Virus record (IMG/VR): IMGVR_UViG_3300035698_011044
Coordinates: 1 to 64,000 of that record
Reading direction: 5' to 3' (one strand)
Length of the DNA stretch: 64,000 bases
From: a virus
The notes beneath the pieces are model-generated. The model was not told the DNA's origin. It ran no database searches and worked only from the letters and a program-made list of their open reading frames with translations. A program made the position numbers and the translations under genes. Positions 27,454-35,107 of the stretch are shown here, one piece after another (position 1 is the first letter of the stretch; each line of letters opens with the position of its first letter).

Positions 27454-27745
27454 TACGAGCCTCCTTGTAGGTGGTTGAACATTCGGTTCCATCATCTATT
27501 ACTAAAACATTTATTGATACAGTTTCTTTTCCAGTATCACCAGTCCCCTTGCAACACGGGCAAGTTATAAGATTAAACGAGATATTCATAAGGTGTCCAG
27601 GCTCAGTAGAAAATCCGTTCCCACCTCGAATTGTAGTTGATGTCCTATTCCATATCTTCTGAAACCCATCACAAACAGGACAACTGTATGTGTCCTTATT
27701 TCCTGGCCATAGAGGAAGTTTTGCTGGTATAAAACCTGACATCAT
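27290..27745 (-). CDS. DnaJ-type zinc-finger-like protein (151 aa) overlapping its neighbour
   Basis: CPVC (near residue 22) and CPCCKGTG (near 62) are of the CxxC and CxxCxGxG type seen in DnaJ-like zinc centres. The N-terminal 95 residues look like a genuine folded region. The last 50 residues (Ser/Cys/Asp-rich) are encoded by DNA that also codes for the Pro/Ala-rich start of the downstream gene in another frame, so this tail may have no independent selection. Confidence 0.6.
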   Translation of the reverse strand: MMSGFIPAKLPLWPGNKDTYSCPVCDGFQKIWNRTSTTIRGGNGFSTEPGHLMNISFNLITCPCCKGTGDTGKETVSINVLVIDDGTECSTTYKEARNEQQETSKKEPNNKRHPDDPTGNSGEGCPSSSASSCDPTDSCSPSAAGAETADD

Positions 27746-28305
27746 TTCACCGCCTCCACGTTAAGACTTATAAGAGTCCCATGCACCTTATCCATATGAG
27801 GAATGTATGCTTGGGAGTAATCATCAATATCTGCATGCTCGGTCTTGCGCCAGTCGTACTTGCGAACTTTACTGAACCCGGCGTTTACAAGTTCGTAGGA
27901 GAGAAGATCGTATGTAAATAGAGAATTATGGATATTGTAAAGATAGTCCTGCCGTCCCATAATTGGACCAACAACTTCGCTGAAATTCTTGCGTGTCATA
28001 TAAACCTTACACAACGCATCGAAATCTGGAACAGATATTCGACAAACTCCTCCATAATCAAGAACTCTTGCCCACTCACGCAAAGCATGCCGAACATGTC
28101 TGCGAGGGAAGTGTTCGAGAACATGACATACATAAACTAATATCGCGCTTCCGTCTTCAAATAGCTCAAGGTCTTCGACTGGAGACTGGCAATTAATATG
28201 CGGATATTCTACAGCATCTATATGATGAGTAAAGCGATCTCCATAATCACGTTTTCCGCACCCCAGACATAGCCTTAAACCAAATCCTTCAATAGTTTTT
28301 CCCAC
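27742..28305 (-). CDS. SAM-dependent methyltransferase
   Basis: 187 residues with 'LRLCLGCGKRDYGDRF' as motif I, 'YVCHVLEHFPRRHVRHALREWARVLDYGGVCRISVPD' as motif II-III region. This is close in layout to the enzyme at 26462 (His-Glu after strand 4). It overlaps the fucosyltransferase-like gene by about 31 bp. Confidence 0.75.
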   Translation of the reverse strand: MGKTIEGFGLRLCLGCGKRDYGDRFTHHIDAVEYPHINCQSPVEDLELFEDGSAILVYVCHVLEHFPRRHVRHALREWARVLDYGGVCRISVPDFDALCKVYMTRKNFSEVVGPIMGRQDYLYNIHNSLFTYDLLSYELVNAGFSKVRKYDWRKTEHADIDDYSQAYIPHMDKVHGTLISLNVEAVK

Positions 28306-29096
28306 AACTTTCTTTCTGCAACAGTATATTCAGAAGCCTTGTCAAAGTTTTCTCGAATAGCCTTTTGTCTTTTATTATAATTTAGTTCCGTAGCATTGAC
28401 AAGCAATCTCTCCAATTCACTTAAATTACTAAACCATAACACTCCACGCTTATTGAAATAATCAGCAATTTTATTCGCCCCCCAATAGATAGGAATAGTC
28501 CCAGTCCTGAAAGCGTCTACAATTTTCTCGGTAAATAAATGGTCTGATTTATCATTCTCAACAACAATGGTATACCGGTATCGTTTAAGAGCTTCAAGCT
28601 TCTCTTCTATCTCATAATATCCACGTCCGCACAGGAAATCAATCTTGTACGCAAACCTCTCGGCTATCCTATGCCGGAGCTTATGACCTTTAGTATCATT
28701 TTTGCTAGAAGCAATCATTGAAATACCCTGAGTCTTGGGATAGATAAATTGCTGATCCGGATGAACCCAGCATCCTCCTGGGGACAAAAGGATATGCTTT
28801 GGTGATAAGATATACTTGGCCTCCGGAAGAACAATCCAGTCAAAATCGTCCTGCCCGCCATTGAAGATATATTTATAGGCTTCAGGGTTAATTACCTCTG
28901 GCTCCAATAGCCAAGCAATCTTGATCTTAGCACCAGAAGTCTTTGCTTCACGAAAACATTGATCCGTAAACACAGCAATATCCTGCGACTCTTCGCCACG
29001 ACACCACTCGAAATAACCGATATCGACATCGTATATGCCATTCTGGTAATTGTAGGTATGTGCAAAATTCTTGTCATGTAATTTAATCTTTACCAT
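28275..29096 (-). CDS. GT10-like (fucosyltransferase-type) glycosyltransferase
   Basis: AAGGAG lies 6 nt before the ATG at 29096. The 273 residues contain 'FTEKIVDAFRTGTIPIYWG' near 200-220, closely matching the alpha-1,3-fucosyltransferase (GT10) nucleotide-binding motif, with 'YRYTIVVENDKSDHLFTEK' just before it. This GT-B family normally uses GDP-fucose. The sugar is therefore inferred from family. It is the only GT10-like gene seen in the island. Confidence 0.75.
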   Translation of the reverse strand: MVKIKLHDKNFAHTYNYQNGIYDVDIGYFEWCRGEESQDIAVFTDQCFREAKTSGAKIKIAWLLEPEVINPEAYKYIFNGGQDDFDWIVLPEAKYILSPKHILLSPGGCWVHPDQQFIYPKTQGISMIASSKNDTKGHKLRHRIAERFAYKIDFLCGRGYYEIEEKLEALKRYRYTIVVENDKSDHLFTEKIVDAFRTGTIPIYWGANKIADYFNKRGVLWFSNLSELERLLVNATELNYNKRQKAIRENFDKASEYTVAERKLWEKLLKDLV

Positions 29097-29844
29097 GCGG
29101 ATCTCCTTGGATCTTCTTATACGGTTCTTTTGCTTTAATTCTCCACGTGCAGTTTGACTGCTCTCCACCTGGCCTTTTGTGTTCAGACAAATTGTTCAGC
29201 CCATTATAGCAATATAATATATCTTCAACGAACCTTGAGTGTTCATGTCCAGCCATTTCGATTACAGGAGCCATGATTGCCAAATCTCCAGCCATTGGAT
29301 AAAACTCACCATTTTCATCAATCAGGTCTTCAGGCTTGATTAGCCTAAACAGCCACACCCTAAACGTCCTCAAGTGAGATATGAGCCATGGCTTGTTAAC
29401 ATCCCTAGCGTCCGCAAGATCTTCCTGCAGTGCAGCCCACCCAACAGCAACACCGCTTCTTTCTGTGTAAATCTCATAGCTTCCGTAAGAAGTCCACACT
29501 TTAGGATCACTATAGATCTGCTGCACTCTATCAAAAACATTGTTGTGTGGCAACCAATCATCACCATCGACGTTTATGCAGATATCTTCCGGGCGGATCT
29601 CTGGGCGATTTAATGTGTGATAATAATTACCTGCGACAAATCTCTTCTCTGTGTTTTGAATGAAGACGAATCTCCCATCAGTATCCGCAAACACCTTAAT
29701 CTTCTGAGGAGTTTCGTCAACAGAGAGGTCGTCTATAATATAACACACCCAATCTTCAACGCTCTGAGACTTGATTGACTCGAGACATCTCTCGATATAA
29801 TCTTCGCAATTCCAGCAAGTAGTTACTATTCTGAGCATTTGCAT
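29083..29844 (-). CDS. Family-2-like glycosyltransferase, tandem paralog A
   Basis: 253 residues: 'RIVTTCWNCEDYIERCLES' N-terminus, 'IIDDLSVDETP', and 'EDICINVDGDDWLPHN' as the DxDD motif. From 'HLRTF' to 'EMAG' it aligns nearly residue for residue with the product of the next gene upstream (29826), so the two arose by duplication. A second ATG at 29838 is possible. It overlaps the paralog's end by 19 bp. Confidence 0.85.
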   Translation of the reverse strand: MQMLRIVTTCWNCEDYIERCLESIKSQSVEDWVCYIIDDLSVDETPQKIKVFADTDGRFVFIQNTEKRFVAGNYYHTLNRPEIRPEDICINVDGDDWLPHNNVFDRVQQIYSDPKVWTSYGSYEIYTERSGVAVGWAALQEDLADARDVNKPWLISHLRTFRVWLFRLIKPEDLIDENGEFYPMAGDLAIMAPVIEMAGHEHSRFVEDILYCYNGLNNLSEHKRPGGEQSNCTWRIKAKEPYKKIQGDPHGKD

Positions 29845-30575
29845 TTCAACTTTCTGTACTGAGGCTTCTCTTTTATCTTCCAGCCGAGCCGCATCTGCAG
29901 CTTCTTGTTTTTGTTCCAGTCTGACACTGGATTATCAGCTCGGTATTTATATAACACCTCTTTAATGAACTTTGAATTTTCCAAGCCAGCCATCTCAAGC
30001 ATTGGTATCATTATTGCAAGATCTCCAGCCATTGGATACCAAATTCCATCGGACCCTATAAGGTCTTCCCGTTTAATCTTCCTGAAGAGCCAGGTTTTAA
30101 ATGTCCTGAGATGAGACGCATTCCAGTTTTTGTTTGGATCTCTGAGATCATCAATACTCTCGATCTGCTTGGAATTTCCACGAATGATATTGTTCGGTTC
30201 CGCAATGCAGTCAAAGCTACCGTAAGTAATCCATACATCAGGATCTTCGTATTCTCGTAGCACAACTCCAAGAACACCATTGTGGGCAAGAGAGTCGTCG
30301 CCATCCACGTTGATACAAATATCCTCTGGATGGAACTGAGAGAGATGAACTACAGAATAACAGTTTCCTGGAACATAAAGTTTTCGGTAATTTGAAAGAA
30401 CTGAAAATCGAGAATCATCCTTAGTCAGCTCTCGCGCCCGCTCCCATGTTCTGTCTGTAGACATGTCGTCAAGAATGTAGCACTCCCACTCCTGGACAGT
30501 CTGAGCTTTAATGGAGATAATGCACTGCTCTATATATCGAACACAGTTCCAGCATGGAACAATTATCCTTATCAC
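29826..30575 (-). CDS. Family-2-like glycosyltransferase, tandem paralog B
   Basis: 249 residues starting 'MIRIIVPCWNCVRYIEQCIIS' with 'ILDDMSTDRT' and 'EDICINVDGDDSLAHN'. The shared 'YPMAGDLAIM' and 'PEDICINVDGDD' blocks show duplication with the downstream gene. Differences concentrate in the C-terminal third, where acceptor binding is expected, suggesting specialisation after duplication. Coupled to the GT4-like gene by 4 bp. Confidence 0.85.
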   Translation of the reverse strand: MIRIIVPCWNCVRYIEQCIISIKAQTVQEWECYILDDMSTDRTWERARELTKDDSRFSVLSNYRKLYVPGNCYSVVHLSQFHPEDICINVDGDDSLAHNGVLGVVLREYEDPDVWITYGSFDCIAEPNNIIRGNSKQIESIDDLRDPNKNWNASHLRTFKTWLFRKIKREDLIGSDGIWYPMAGDLAIMIPMLEMAGLENSKFIKEVLYKYRADNPVSDWNKNKKLQMRLGWKIKEKPQYRKLKCKCSE

Positions 30576-31570
30576 ACGTATCTCCTTATCAATTTTCCGA
30601 AAGAAGAGTTGTCACAGAATCTTCCCGCAGCTATACTCATAATAAACAGGTGGTGAGTTTTGTACATTGCGAACGCTTCCTCCAGCCCCTCAAGGATTGA
30701 AGATGGCATGGTGTTTTTTAGCATCACGCCGGTTTTCCCTGGAGTCATTGTCGCAGCAGCTCCACCGCTCGGAGTCATTACCGGAATGCACCCGCATCTT
30801 TGAGCTTCAACGCTCGCGAGAGAGAATGATTCCTGCTGAGAAGGGATGCAAAGAACTTGGTGCTGCGCATATATGTCTGGCATGTCTTCGTTTTTTATTT
30901 CTCCCCAGAACACAATGCGATCTGACTCAAATTCCTTCTTAAGCGTGTCGAGATATTCAGTAGATGTCTCATTCCATAAGTCAGGACTTCCGTAAATATC
31001 GAGAATGCAATCCAGATTTCGGGCTGCCATGCAAAGACGATCAATATTTTTAGTTGGATAAATTGCCCCCGCATACATAATGCTCCTGGGAGAAGAGCTC
31101 CTGCCGCGAAATCGAAAAGTGCTTGGATCCACGAAGTGAGGAATGACCCAGATCATCTCTCGCGGGAACTTGAATGATAGAATGTTGTTTGCGTGAGTAT
31201 CACTGAGTGTTACAAAGACATCAAACTTAGCCATATCCTTAACGGTTTCTTTCCCAGGATTCCAACAGTTGAAATATCTCACCCATATCTGGTGTCGCTG
31301 CTTCCTGAGAGGAACGCCTATTGGATAAGAGGCGAAGACAATCACGTCGTAATGGCTGTAGTCATCCGGATTCGTCATATACTTCTGCAGGTGATGGTCT
31401 TGAACAGTCTCGTTCTTCCTTGTAGATTTGCCTGTTATAGTTACGTCGTACCCCAACTTCTTGCATGACTCAGCAGCGTTAAACACTGCCACACAGCTTC
31501 CGCCGTACGCTCTCCCAGAATTGTGCATCCCGTCATAGTAGAATAGAATGTGTGGATTGTCGCCTCTCAT
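30572..31570 (-). CDS. GT4-like (GT-B) glycosyltransferase
   Basis: 332 residues: an N-terminal Rossmann half ('LFYYDGMHNSGRAYGGSCVAVFNAAE'), 'SIMYAGAIYPTKNIDRLCMAA' opening the C-terminal half, and 'CIPSQQESFSLASVEAQRCGCIPVMTPSGG' containing the ExxxxxxxE donor motif. This is the GT4/GT1 type. It heads the glycosyltransferase run in transcription order and is preceded by a leader hairpin; the AAGGAGAGG site is 12 nt from the ATG. Confidence 0.85.
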   Translation of the reverse strand: MRGDNPHILFYYDGMHNSGRAYGGSCVAVFNAAESCKKLGYDVTITGKSTRKNETVQDHHLQKYMTNPDDYSHYDVIVFASYPIGVPLRKQRHQIWVRYFNCWNPGKETVKDMAKFDVFVTLSDTHANNILSFKFPREMIWVIPHFVDPSTFRFRGRSSSPRSIMYAGAIYPTKNIDRLCMAARNLDCILDIYGSPDLWNETSTEYLDTLKKEFESDRIVFWGEIKNEDMPDIYAQHQVLCIPSQQESFSLASVEAQRCGCIPVMTPSGGAAATMTPGKTGVMLKNTMPSSILEGLEEAFAMYKTHHLFIMSIAAGRFCDNSSFGKLIRRYV

Positions 31571-31598
31571 GCTATTGCTTTAACCTCTCCTTAAAAGA

Positions 31599-31663
31599 GG
31601 CGCACTCAACCGACGCAGGGAGGAATAGTAGTACCTGCGTGTAGAACGGTATTATTGTGCGCC
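31599..31663 (-). promoter_or_regulatory. Imperfect long hairpin in leader of GT4-like gene
   Basis: On the minus strand, GGCGCAC (31657-31663) pairs with GUGCGCC (31599-31605), then ACCG with CGGU (31647-31650, 31609-31612) and ACGCAGG with CCUGCGU (31634-31640, 31613-31619), leaving a 14-nt loop. The 3' arm and loop contain UUCCUCC, which could mask the AAGGAG ribosome binding site a few nt downstream. This suggests a translational switch or attenuator. No function is known. Confidence 0.5.
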
Positions 31664-31673
31664 GAGTCATTCG

Positions 31674-31692
31674 TTGTCCAAAGGATGGACAA
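31674..31692 (-). promoter_or_regulatory. Perfect 7-bp hairpin in the same leader
   Basis: TTGTCCA (31674-31680) and TGGACAA (31686-31692) form a perfect stem with a 5-nt loop. It lies 11 nt upstream of the long hairpin in the minus transcript. There is no U run after it, so it is not a terminator. It could be part of one folded leader together with the hairpin at 31599. Confidence 0.4.
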
Positions 31693-31742
31693 TCCCTTTT
31701 AGCTCATCAAAGACTTGATCCTTGAGACCTTGAGAGATTTCA

Positions 31743-32219
31743 TCACGCCTCCCACTTAGTATCGTCAATAACTTTCCCGCCCACGGTTATAACCTGCTTC
31801 TCAACAAACTCACTGAGCTTCTCATACTTCACTTTGAAGCCCCAAAAGAAGAACATCCTGCGCAAAACCACAATTGGCTTAACAAATATAAAGCTCAGTA
31901 TCAGAGCCACCACCTCAAATGGAAGATAGAACAAGGATGTAAATGCGTTCTTGGGAGCAAGTTTATAGATGAACACTGGAGGCAGTAGTCCAATGATGAA
32001 GCGCCACATGTTCAGATACCAGGCTGGAGCTACATTGCGGGAAAGATACTGTGCCCATTTGGGAACGTGTTTCAATCTGAGTGGCTCGGCGTGGGCCTGC
32101 ATTTTCTTGCGAGCAGCTTCATGCCGGAGATTTCTCTGCCGGTCCAGCTCTGCTCTGTATCGGTCTTCGTGGCCAAGATCTTTCATGCGCTTCCTCTTCA
32201 TTGCTCTGTTTGGTTTCAT
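31743..32219 (-). CDS. Integral membrane protein (158 aa)
   Basis: Residues 1-65 are highly basic and cytosolic-looking. Two or three hydrophobic segments follow (about 71-87, 95-120 and 122-133), then a short soluble C-terminal domain ending 'VIDDTKWEA'. It may anchor the glycan enzymes to the host membrane, since the following genes are transferases, but nothing in the sequence proves this. Confidence 0.6.
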   Translation of the reverse strand: MKPNRAMKRKRMKDLGHEDRYRAELDRQRNLRHEAARKKMQAHAEPLRLKHVPKWAQYLSRNVAPAWYLNMWRFIIGLLPPVFIYKLAPKNAFTSLFYLPFEVVALILSFIFVKPIVVLRRMFFFWGFKVKYEKLSEFVEKQVITVGGKVIDDTKWEA

Positions 32220-32756
32220 TTATTCCTCTTTGGTAATTAGTTCTGGATGCTCTATATTCTCCAATAGAAACACACAAAACTCTCTGATTATATAAAGTTT
32301 GTGATTGCTTCTCTGCTTGATTATGTTGAAGATATTCTTGTAGTTCAGCTTCCAGATACGAGTCTGCAGGAACCCCTCCGGCAACTTCCGCTTCAGTCTA
32401 ATGAAGTCATTTTCCTTAATTAGATGGTTAAGCATTGACAGATACCGTGCGGAAATATCTCCAGCCTCAAAATTCTCTGCAGTCAATGGACCCTTCATAA
32501 TTGTATGATTAGTGCTCTCAGACTGCTTTGAAGTCAAGCGATAAGTATCAAAGTCCTGCCACACATACCTGGGAACCCGAACCTCTACCCAAACATCGAT
32601 GCTCTCCAGGAACTTGTTGTGCCCGTAGTCATGAAATGCCAGTTTCTCTGCAACCGATGGCATCTTGTCTTCTGGTTGATTCTTATTTAGAGAGATACCC
32701 TTTAATGCAGGGAGATATCCAGCCTCTTCTAATATTTTGAATTTGTGTCCACGCAT
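32220..32756 (-). CDS. ThyX-like protein (178 aa), role uncertain
   Basis: 178 residues with 'VPRYVWQDFDTYRLTSKQSESTNHT' in the middle, which reads like the flavin-dependent thymidylate synthase signature region where R(H)R...S...S residues bind dUMP and FAD, though the canonical RHR is altered to DTYR. A C-terminal 'LPEGFLQTRIWKLNYKNI...QRSNHKL' helix is recurrent in phage ThyX-like proteins. Catalytic competence is doubtful; a nucleotide-binding role is plausible. Confidence 0.45.
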   Translation of the reverse strand: MRGHKFKILEEAGYLPALKGISLNKNQPEDKMPSVAEKLAFHDYGHNKFLESIDVWVEVRVPRYVWQDFDTYRLTSKQSESTNHTIMKGPLTAENFEAGDISARYLSMLNHLIKENDFIRLKRKLPEGFLQTRIWKLNYKNIFNIIKQRSNHKLYIIREFCVFLLENIEHPELITKEE

Positions 32757-32771
32757 GTTGTTCTGTTCCTT

Positions 32772-33263
32772 TTAAAGTTCGACTTTTTCGTAAGTCTGCT
32801 TAAAGATATCTGGTTTGCATGGGTAATACTCACCCTTCACTCCAGTTATAATGAAATCTCCAGGACAGACGACGTGTCCACCCTCTAGGGTATCTATATC
32901 ATTAAGAGATAAAAGCTTGCCAGAATCACTACAACCCGAAAGCACTCTCTTCCGTAATCTACGTACATTGATACCTGTTAATTCAGACCATTCTGATACG
33001 GACCTAGTTACACCATTATGGGTAATTCTAATAGTGGAGCTCTTATTACGAGCCTGCTCAGTCTTAGTTGCCCATTTGCAATTATCTTTATAATAGCCCT
33101 TATTGTTATCAATACGCTCTATAGAATAATTGGATCCTGGGCGAGACCCCATATCTCTAAAAAAAGACTCAAAACTATTCATCCAATCAGGGCATATGAC
33201 TACACCTCTACCTCCGTACCTATCAAAGAACTCACTGTTTGGGTTAGTTGTCCTAGTCTTCAT
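32772..33263 (-). CDS. HNH-type homing endonuclease, N-terminally short
   Basis: From residue 16, 'YGGRGVVICPDWMNSFESF' through 'SIERIDNNKGYYKDNCKWAT' and 'EQARNKS' is a textbook phage HNH domain, followed by an 85-residue C-terminal region, possibly DNA binding. Family members normally have an extra W..M segment upstream. Here that segment (SPEYVCWES) is present in the same frame but directly after the TAG of the preceding gene at 33297, leaving no start codon before Met at 33263. Confidence 0.75.
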   Translation of the reverse strand: MKTRTTNPNSEFFDRYGGRGVVICPDWMNSFESFFRDMGSRPGSNYSIERIDNNKGYYKDNCKWATKTEQARNKSSTIRITHNGVTRSVSEWSELTGINVRRLRKRVLSGCSDSGKLLSLNDIDTLEGGHVVCPGDFIITGVKGEYYPCKPDIFKQTYEKVEL

Positions 33264-33296
33264 AGATTCCCAACAGACATATTCAGGGCTATCATC

Positions 33297-33764
33297 CTAA
33301 CAAGGGTATTCGTTTTGCAATAAATACCCCTCAAGCTGCCAGATCTTATCCCGAGCATTCTTGAATGCGATTTTATTCCCGATATCCTGGTCAAAGTTCT
33401 CTGGAGAAACACAAGCACTCTCACCACGAACAGTGTAACCGTTCTGAAGAGTGATCTCGCAAATTACACACTTCTTCGATGGGAGGTTGGTGTAAGTTGT
33501 GTCGGCGATTTTCTTGTCGATATCGAGGGGGGTCAGGCGTGGAGCATTGAGCCCCTTCTCCTGGATTTGCTGCTCAATGTTTTCTTCTGTACTCATATCT
33601 ATTCCTTTGGTTTGAGACTCACTGACTACTGTTAATATGTCTAAGTTTTCTGATACCGGCACTAATTTCGTTGTGCGGCCACTTGTTGTAACATAGTACT
33701 CTATAGGCTTTATTTTCTTCTCCACCATAAAAGCTGCCATTTTTCTTAGCGACGCTGTATCCAT
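33297..33764 (-). CDS. N4 gp49/Sf6 gp66-family protein
   Basis: The C-terminal 90 residues read 'KKCVICEITLQNGYTVRGESACVSPENFDQDIGNKIAFKNARDKIW..EGYLL', which I recognise as the N4 gp49 / Sf6 gene 66 phage family of unknown function. The 155-residue frame from 33764 overlaps the upstream stop (TAATG). An internal ATG at 33596 with AAAGGAATA would give only the family domain and may be the true or second start. The stop is an amber followed in frame by the HNH gene. Confidence 0.7.
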   Translation of the reverse strand: MDTASLRKMAAFMVEKKIKPIEYYVTTSGRTTKLVPVSENLDILTVVSESQTKGIDMSTEENIEQQIQEKGLNAPRLTPLDIDKKIADTTYTNLPSKKCVICEITLQNGYTVRGESACVSPENFDQDIGNKIAFKNARDKIWQLEGYLLQNEYPC

Positions 33765-34033
33765 TATCTAAACACAGTCTTCATTGGAGGTTCCCAGAAC
33801 GGATCCACGTCAGCTTTAATCTGCACCGCCGGAAATCTCTTGCTCTTCTCCGCAACTTCAGCATCACGCTTCAACTTCTCTTCTGCACGCTTCTTCTTGC
33901 GCTCCATCTCGGAATCATCGCTCCAATCAATGTTCTCGAAGTTCTTGTCGAATACCTCGTGATCAATATTGAGAGCAGTTTCCGGACGTGAAACAGTGCG
34001 GATAACGCGCTTAACGCTCTTCTTGTCTGACAT
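33764..34033 (-). CDS. Small charged protein (89 aa)
   Basis: 89 residues with a basic N-terminus, an acidic middle ('NFENIDWSDDSEMERKKK') and a long helix around 45-65. No family is recognised. It is the first gene behind the promoter at 34134 and its GGGAGAAATT region is a good ribosome binding site. Confidence 0.55.
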   Translation of the reverse strand: MSDKKSVKRVIRTVSRPETALNIDHEVFDKNFENIDWSDDSEMERKKKRAEEKLKRDAEVAEKSKRFPAVQIKADVDPFWEPPMKTVFR

Positions 34034-34076
34034 AATTTCTCCCTGAAGCTTTCACTCTTCTATTCCGTTTAAGAGC

Positions 34077-34111
34077 GGGCAGTGGCCAATGTTTTTACGG
34101 TCGCACTGCCC
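34077..34111 (-). promoter_or_regulatory. Leader hairpin of the small operon below 34134
   Basis: GGGCAGTG (34077-34084) and CACTGCCC (34104-34111) are perfectly complementary, with a further GCC/GGT pairing inside. It begins about 16 nt after the predicted transcription start. A second weak CUCUU/AAGAG hairpin follows before the ATG at 34033. It may control transcript stability or translation. Confidence 0.45.
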
Positions 34112-34133
34112 TTTACTGAATTAGCATACAAAT

Positions 34134-34162
34134 AATATAATAGCACGTTTTGTTATTGGCAA
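34134..34162 (-). promoter_or_regulatory. Promoter between terminase block and HNH/N4 gp49 block
   Basis: On the minus strand TTGCCA (34157-34162), 17 nt, TATATT (34134-34139). Start predicted near 34127. The -35 box lies inside the 3' arm of a 13-bp inverted repeat at 34156-34195, so binding or folding there could modulate it. Confidence 0.65.
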
Positions 34163-34195
34163 TCTCTTTCTTAATTTTTAATAAGAGACTGCCAA
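34156..34195 (-). promoter_or_regulatory. 13-bp inverted repeat after 62-aa gene, overlapping a -35 box
   Basis: TTGGCAATCTCTT (34156-34168) pairs with AAGAGACTGCCAA (34183-34195); the central mismatch on one strand becomes G.U in minus RNA. The 14-nt loop is AT-rich. It directly follows the stop of the 62-aa gene, as a terminator would, but lacks a U run. It may be a processing stem or an operator. Confidence 0.45.
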
Positions 34196-34198
34196 CAA

Positions 34199-34387
34199 CT
34201 ACATTTTTCCCATGGTAGTCTTAGCCTTGCCCGCCTGCTTGTACGCCATTGCTGAGGCTATATCGCGAGCGTGCTTATCGGATCTCGGAGTAATGTTTCC
34301 GATACGACCAGTAGACTTGTAGCCATTGAGAATCTCTTCGATGTTACCCTGAATGGTCTGGGTAGACTGTCCTTTCGCTAATGGCAT
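34199..34387 (-). CDS. Small unrecognised protein (62 aa)
   Basis: 62 residues, with a helical 'NIEEILNGYKSTGRIG' segment and a basic, Ala/Lys-rich end ('AMAYKQAGKAKTTMGKM'), suggesting nucleic-acid or phosphate contacts. It overlaps the upstream gene stop by one base. Small genes of this type commonly follow terminase in phages. Confidence 0.55.
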   Translation of the reverse strand: MPLAKGQSTQTIQGNIEEILNGYKSTGRIGNITPRSDKHARDIASAMAYKQAGKAKTTMGKM

Positions 34388-35082
34388 TATGCGCCTCCAT
34401 ATTTATAACGGGACATCCCATTACGTTTTCCTGCATACTGAGCTCGAGGTGACCTACCGCCGATTGTCTGGAACTGAGCACTGTCACCTGAAGTGGTAGA
34501 TGGAGCGCTATATCTATTCTTGATCCTGCCAAGAGCCCGTCCGTTTTCTGCGACATTGGCTGGGGAGGCGTTCTTTGCTGCTTGCTCGGCATAATACTTC
34601 TCTTTAGCAGCTTGTTGTCCAGCACTTCCGCCAGCCGACCTCATTCCAGCAGTAGCGCTACTTGCCATCCCTTGACTTGTGTTCATCTTGCCCTGCTGCC
34701 CAGAGGCTTTGGCTTGGGAAGTTTTTATCGCAGCCTCTTTGGCCCTAGACGCTGCAATAGACTTAGCCCTTGCCTCTTGTTGCCCTGCACTTCCCCTAGC
34801 ATGGCCAACGCCAGCAGAAGCGTTGCTTGCCATACCCTGATTGATATTCATCTTACCTTGCCGAGCAGAAGCTTTTGCCTGAGAAGCTTTCTTTTCGGAG
34901 ATACGATCTTCCATCGGTTTAAGTGCAGACATCTGAGCCTGCCTCTTTTCGGCCATCTGAGTCTGTCTGTCTGCTTGAGTATTATTCATCCCACCATACC
35001 GGCTCTGCATTTGAGCCCTGTTTTCATTTGAGTCAGTTCTACCTGCCTGAGAACTGCCTGCTTTTCTTCTGCCGTACATCAT
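34387..35082 (-). CDS. Low-complexity basic protein with internal duplication (231 aa)
   Basis: 231 residues dominated by Ala, Ser, Gln, Gly, Lys and Met. A roughly 38-residue block starting 'SQAKASARQGKMN' (S67) recurs from S122 at a spacing of 55 residues, indicating internal duplication. Many Arg/Lys suggest contact with DNA or RNA. Positioned right after the large terminase gene; an internal or DNA-associated virion protein is possible. Confidence 0.6.
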   Translation of the reverse strand: MMYGRRKAGSSQAGRTDSNENRAQMQSRYGGMNNTQADRQTQMAEKRQAQMSALKPMEDRISEKKASQAKASARQGKMNINQGMASNASAGVGHARGSAGQQEARAKSIAASRAKEAAIKTSQAKASGQQGKMNTSQGMASSATAGMRSAGGSAGQQAAKEKYYAEQAAKNASPANVAENGRALGRIKNRYSAPSTTSGDSAQFQTIGGRSPRAQYAGKRNGMSRYKYGGA

Positions 35083-35107
35083 AACTGTCTCCCATTGAAG
35101 TCTAAAT

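Noticed and set aside
31674-31742. A second hammerhead or a small ORF before the GT4 gene
   Set aside because: UGAUGAG and CGAA occur, but the stems between them do not fit. Candidate ORFs of 14-33 codons have weak or no ribosome binding sites.
33297-33299. Genome-wide recoding of TAG
   Set aside because: Many genes end cleanly at TAG next to a ribosome binding site and start (e.g. 24421, 9506), so the amber at 33297 would be a local case at most.
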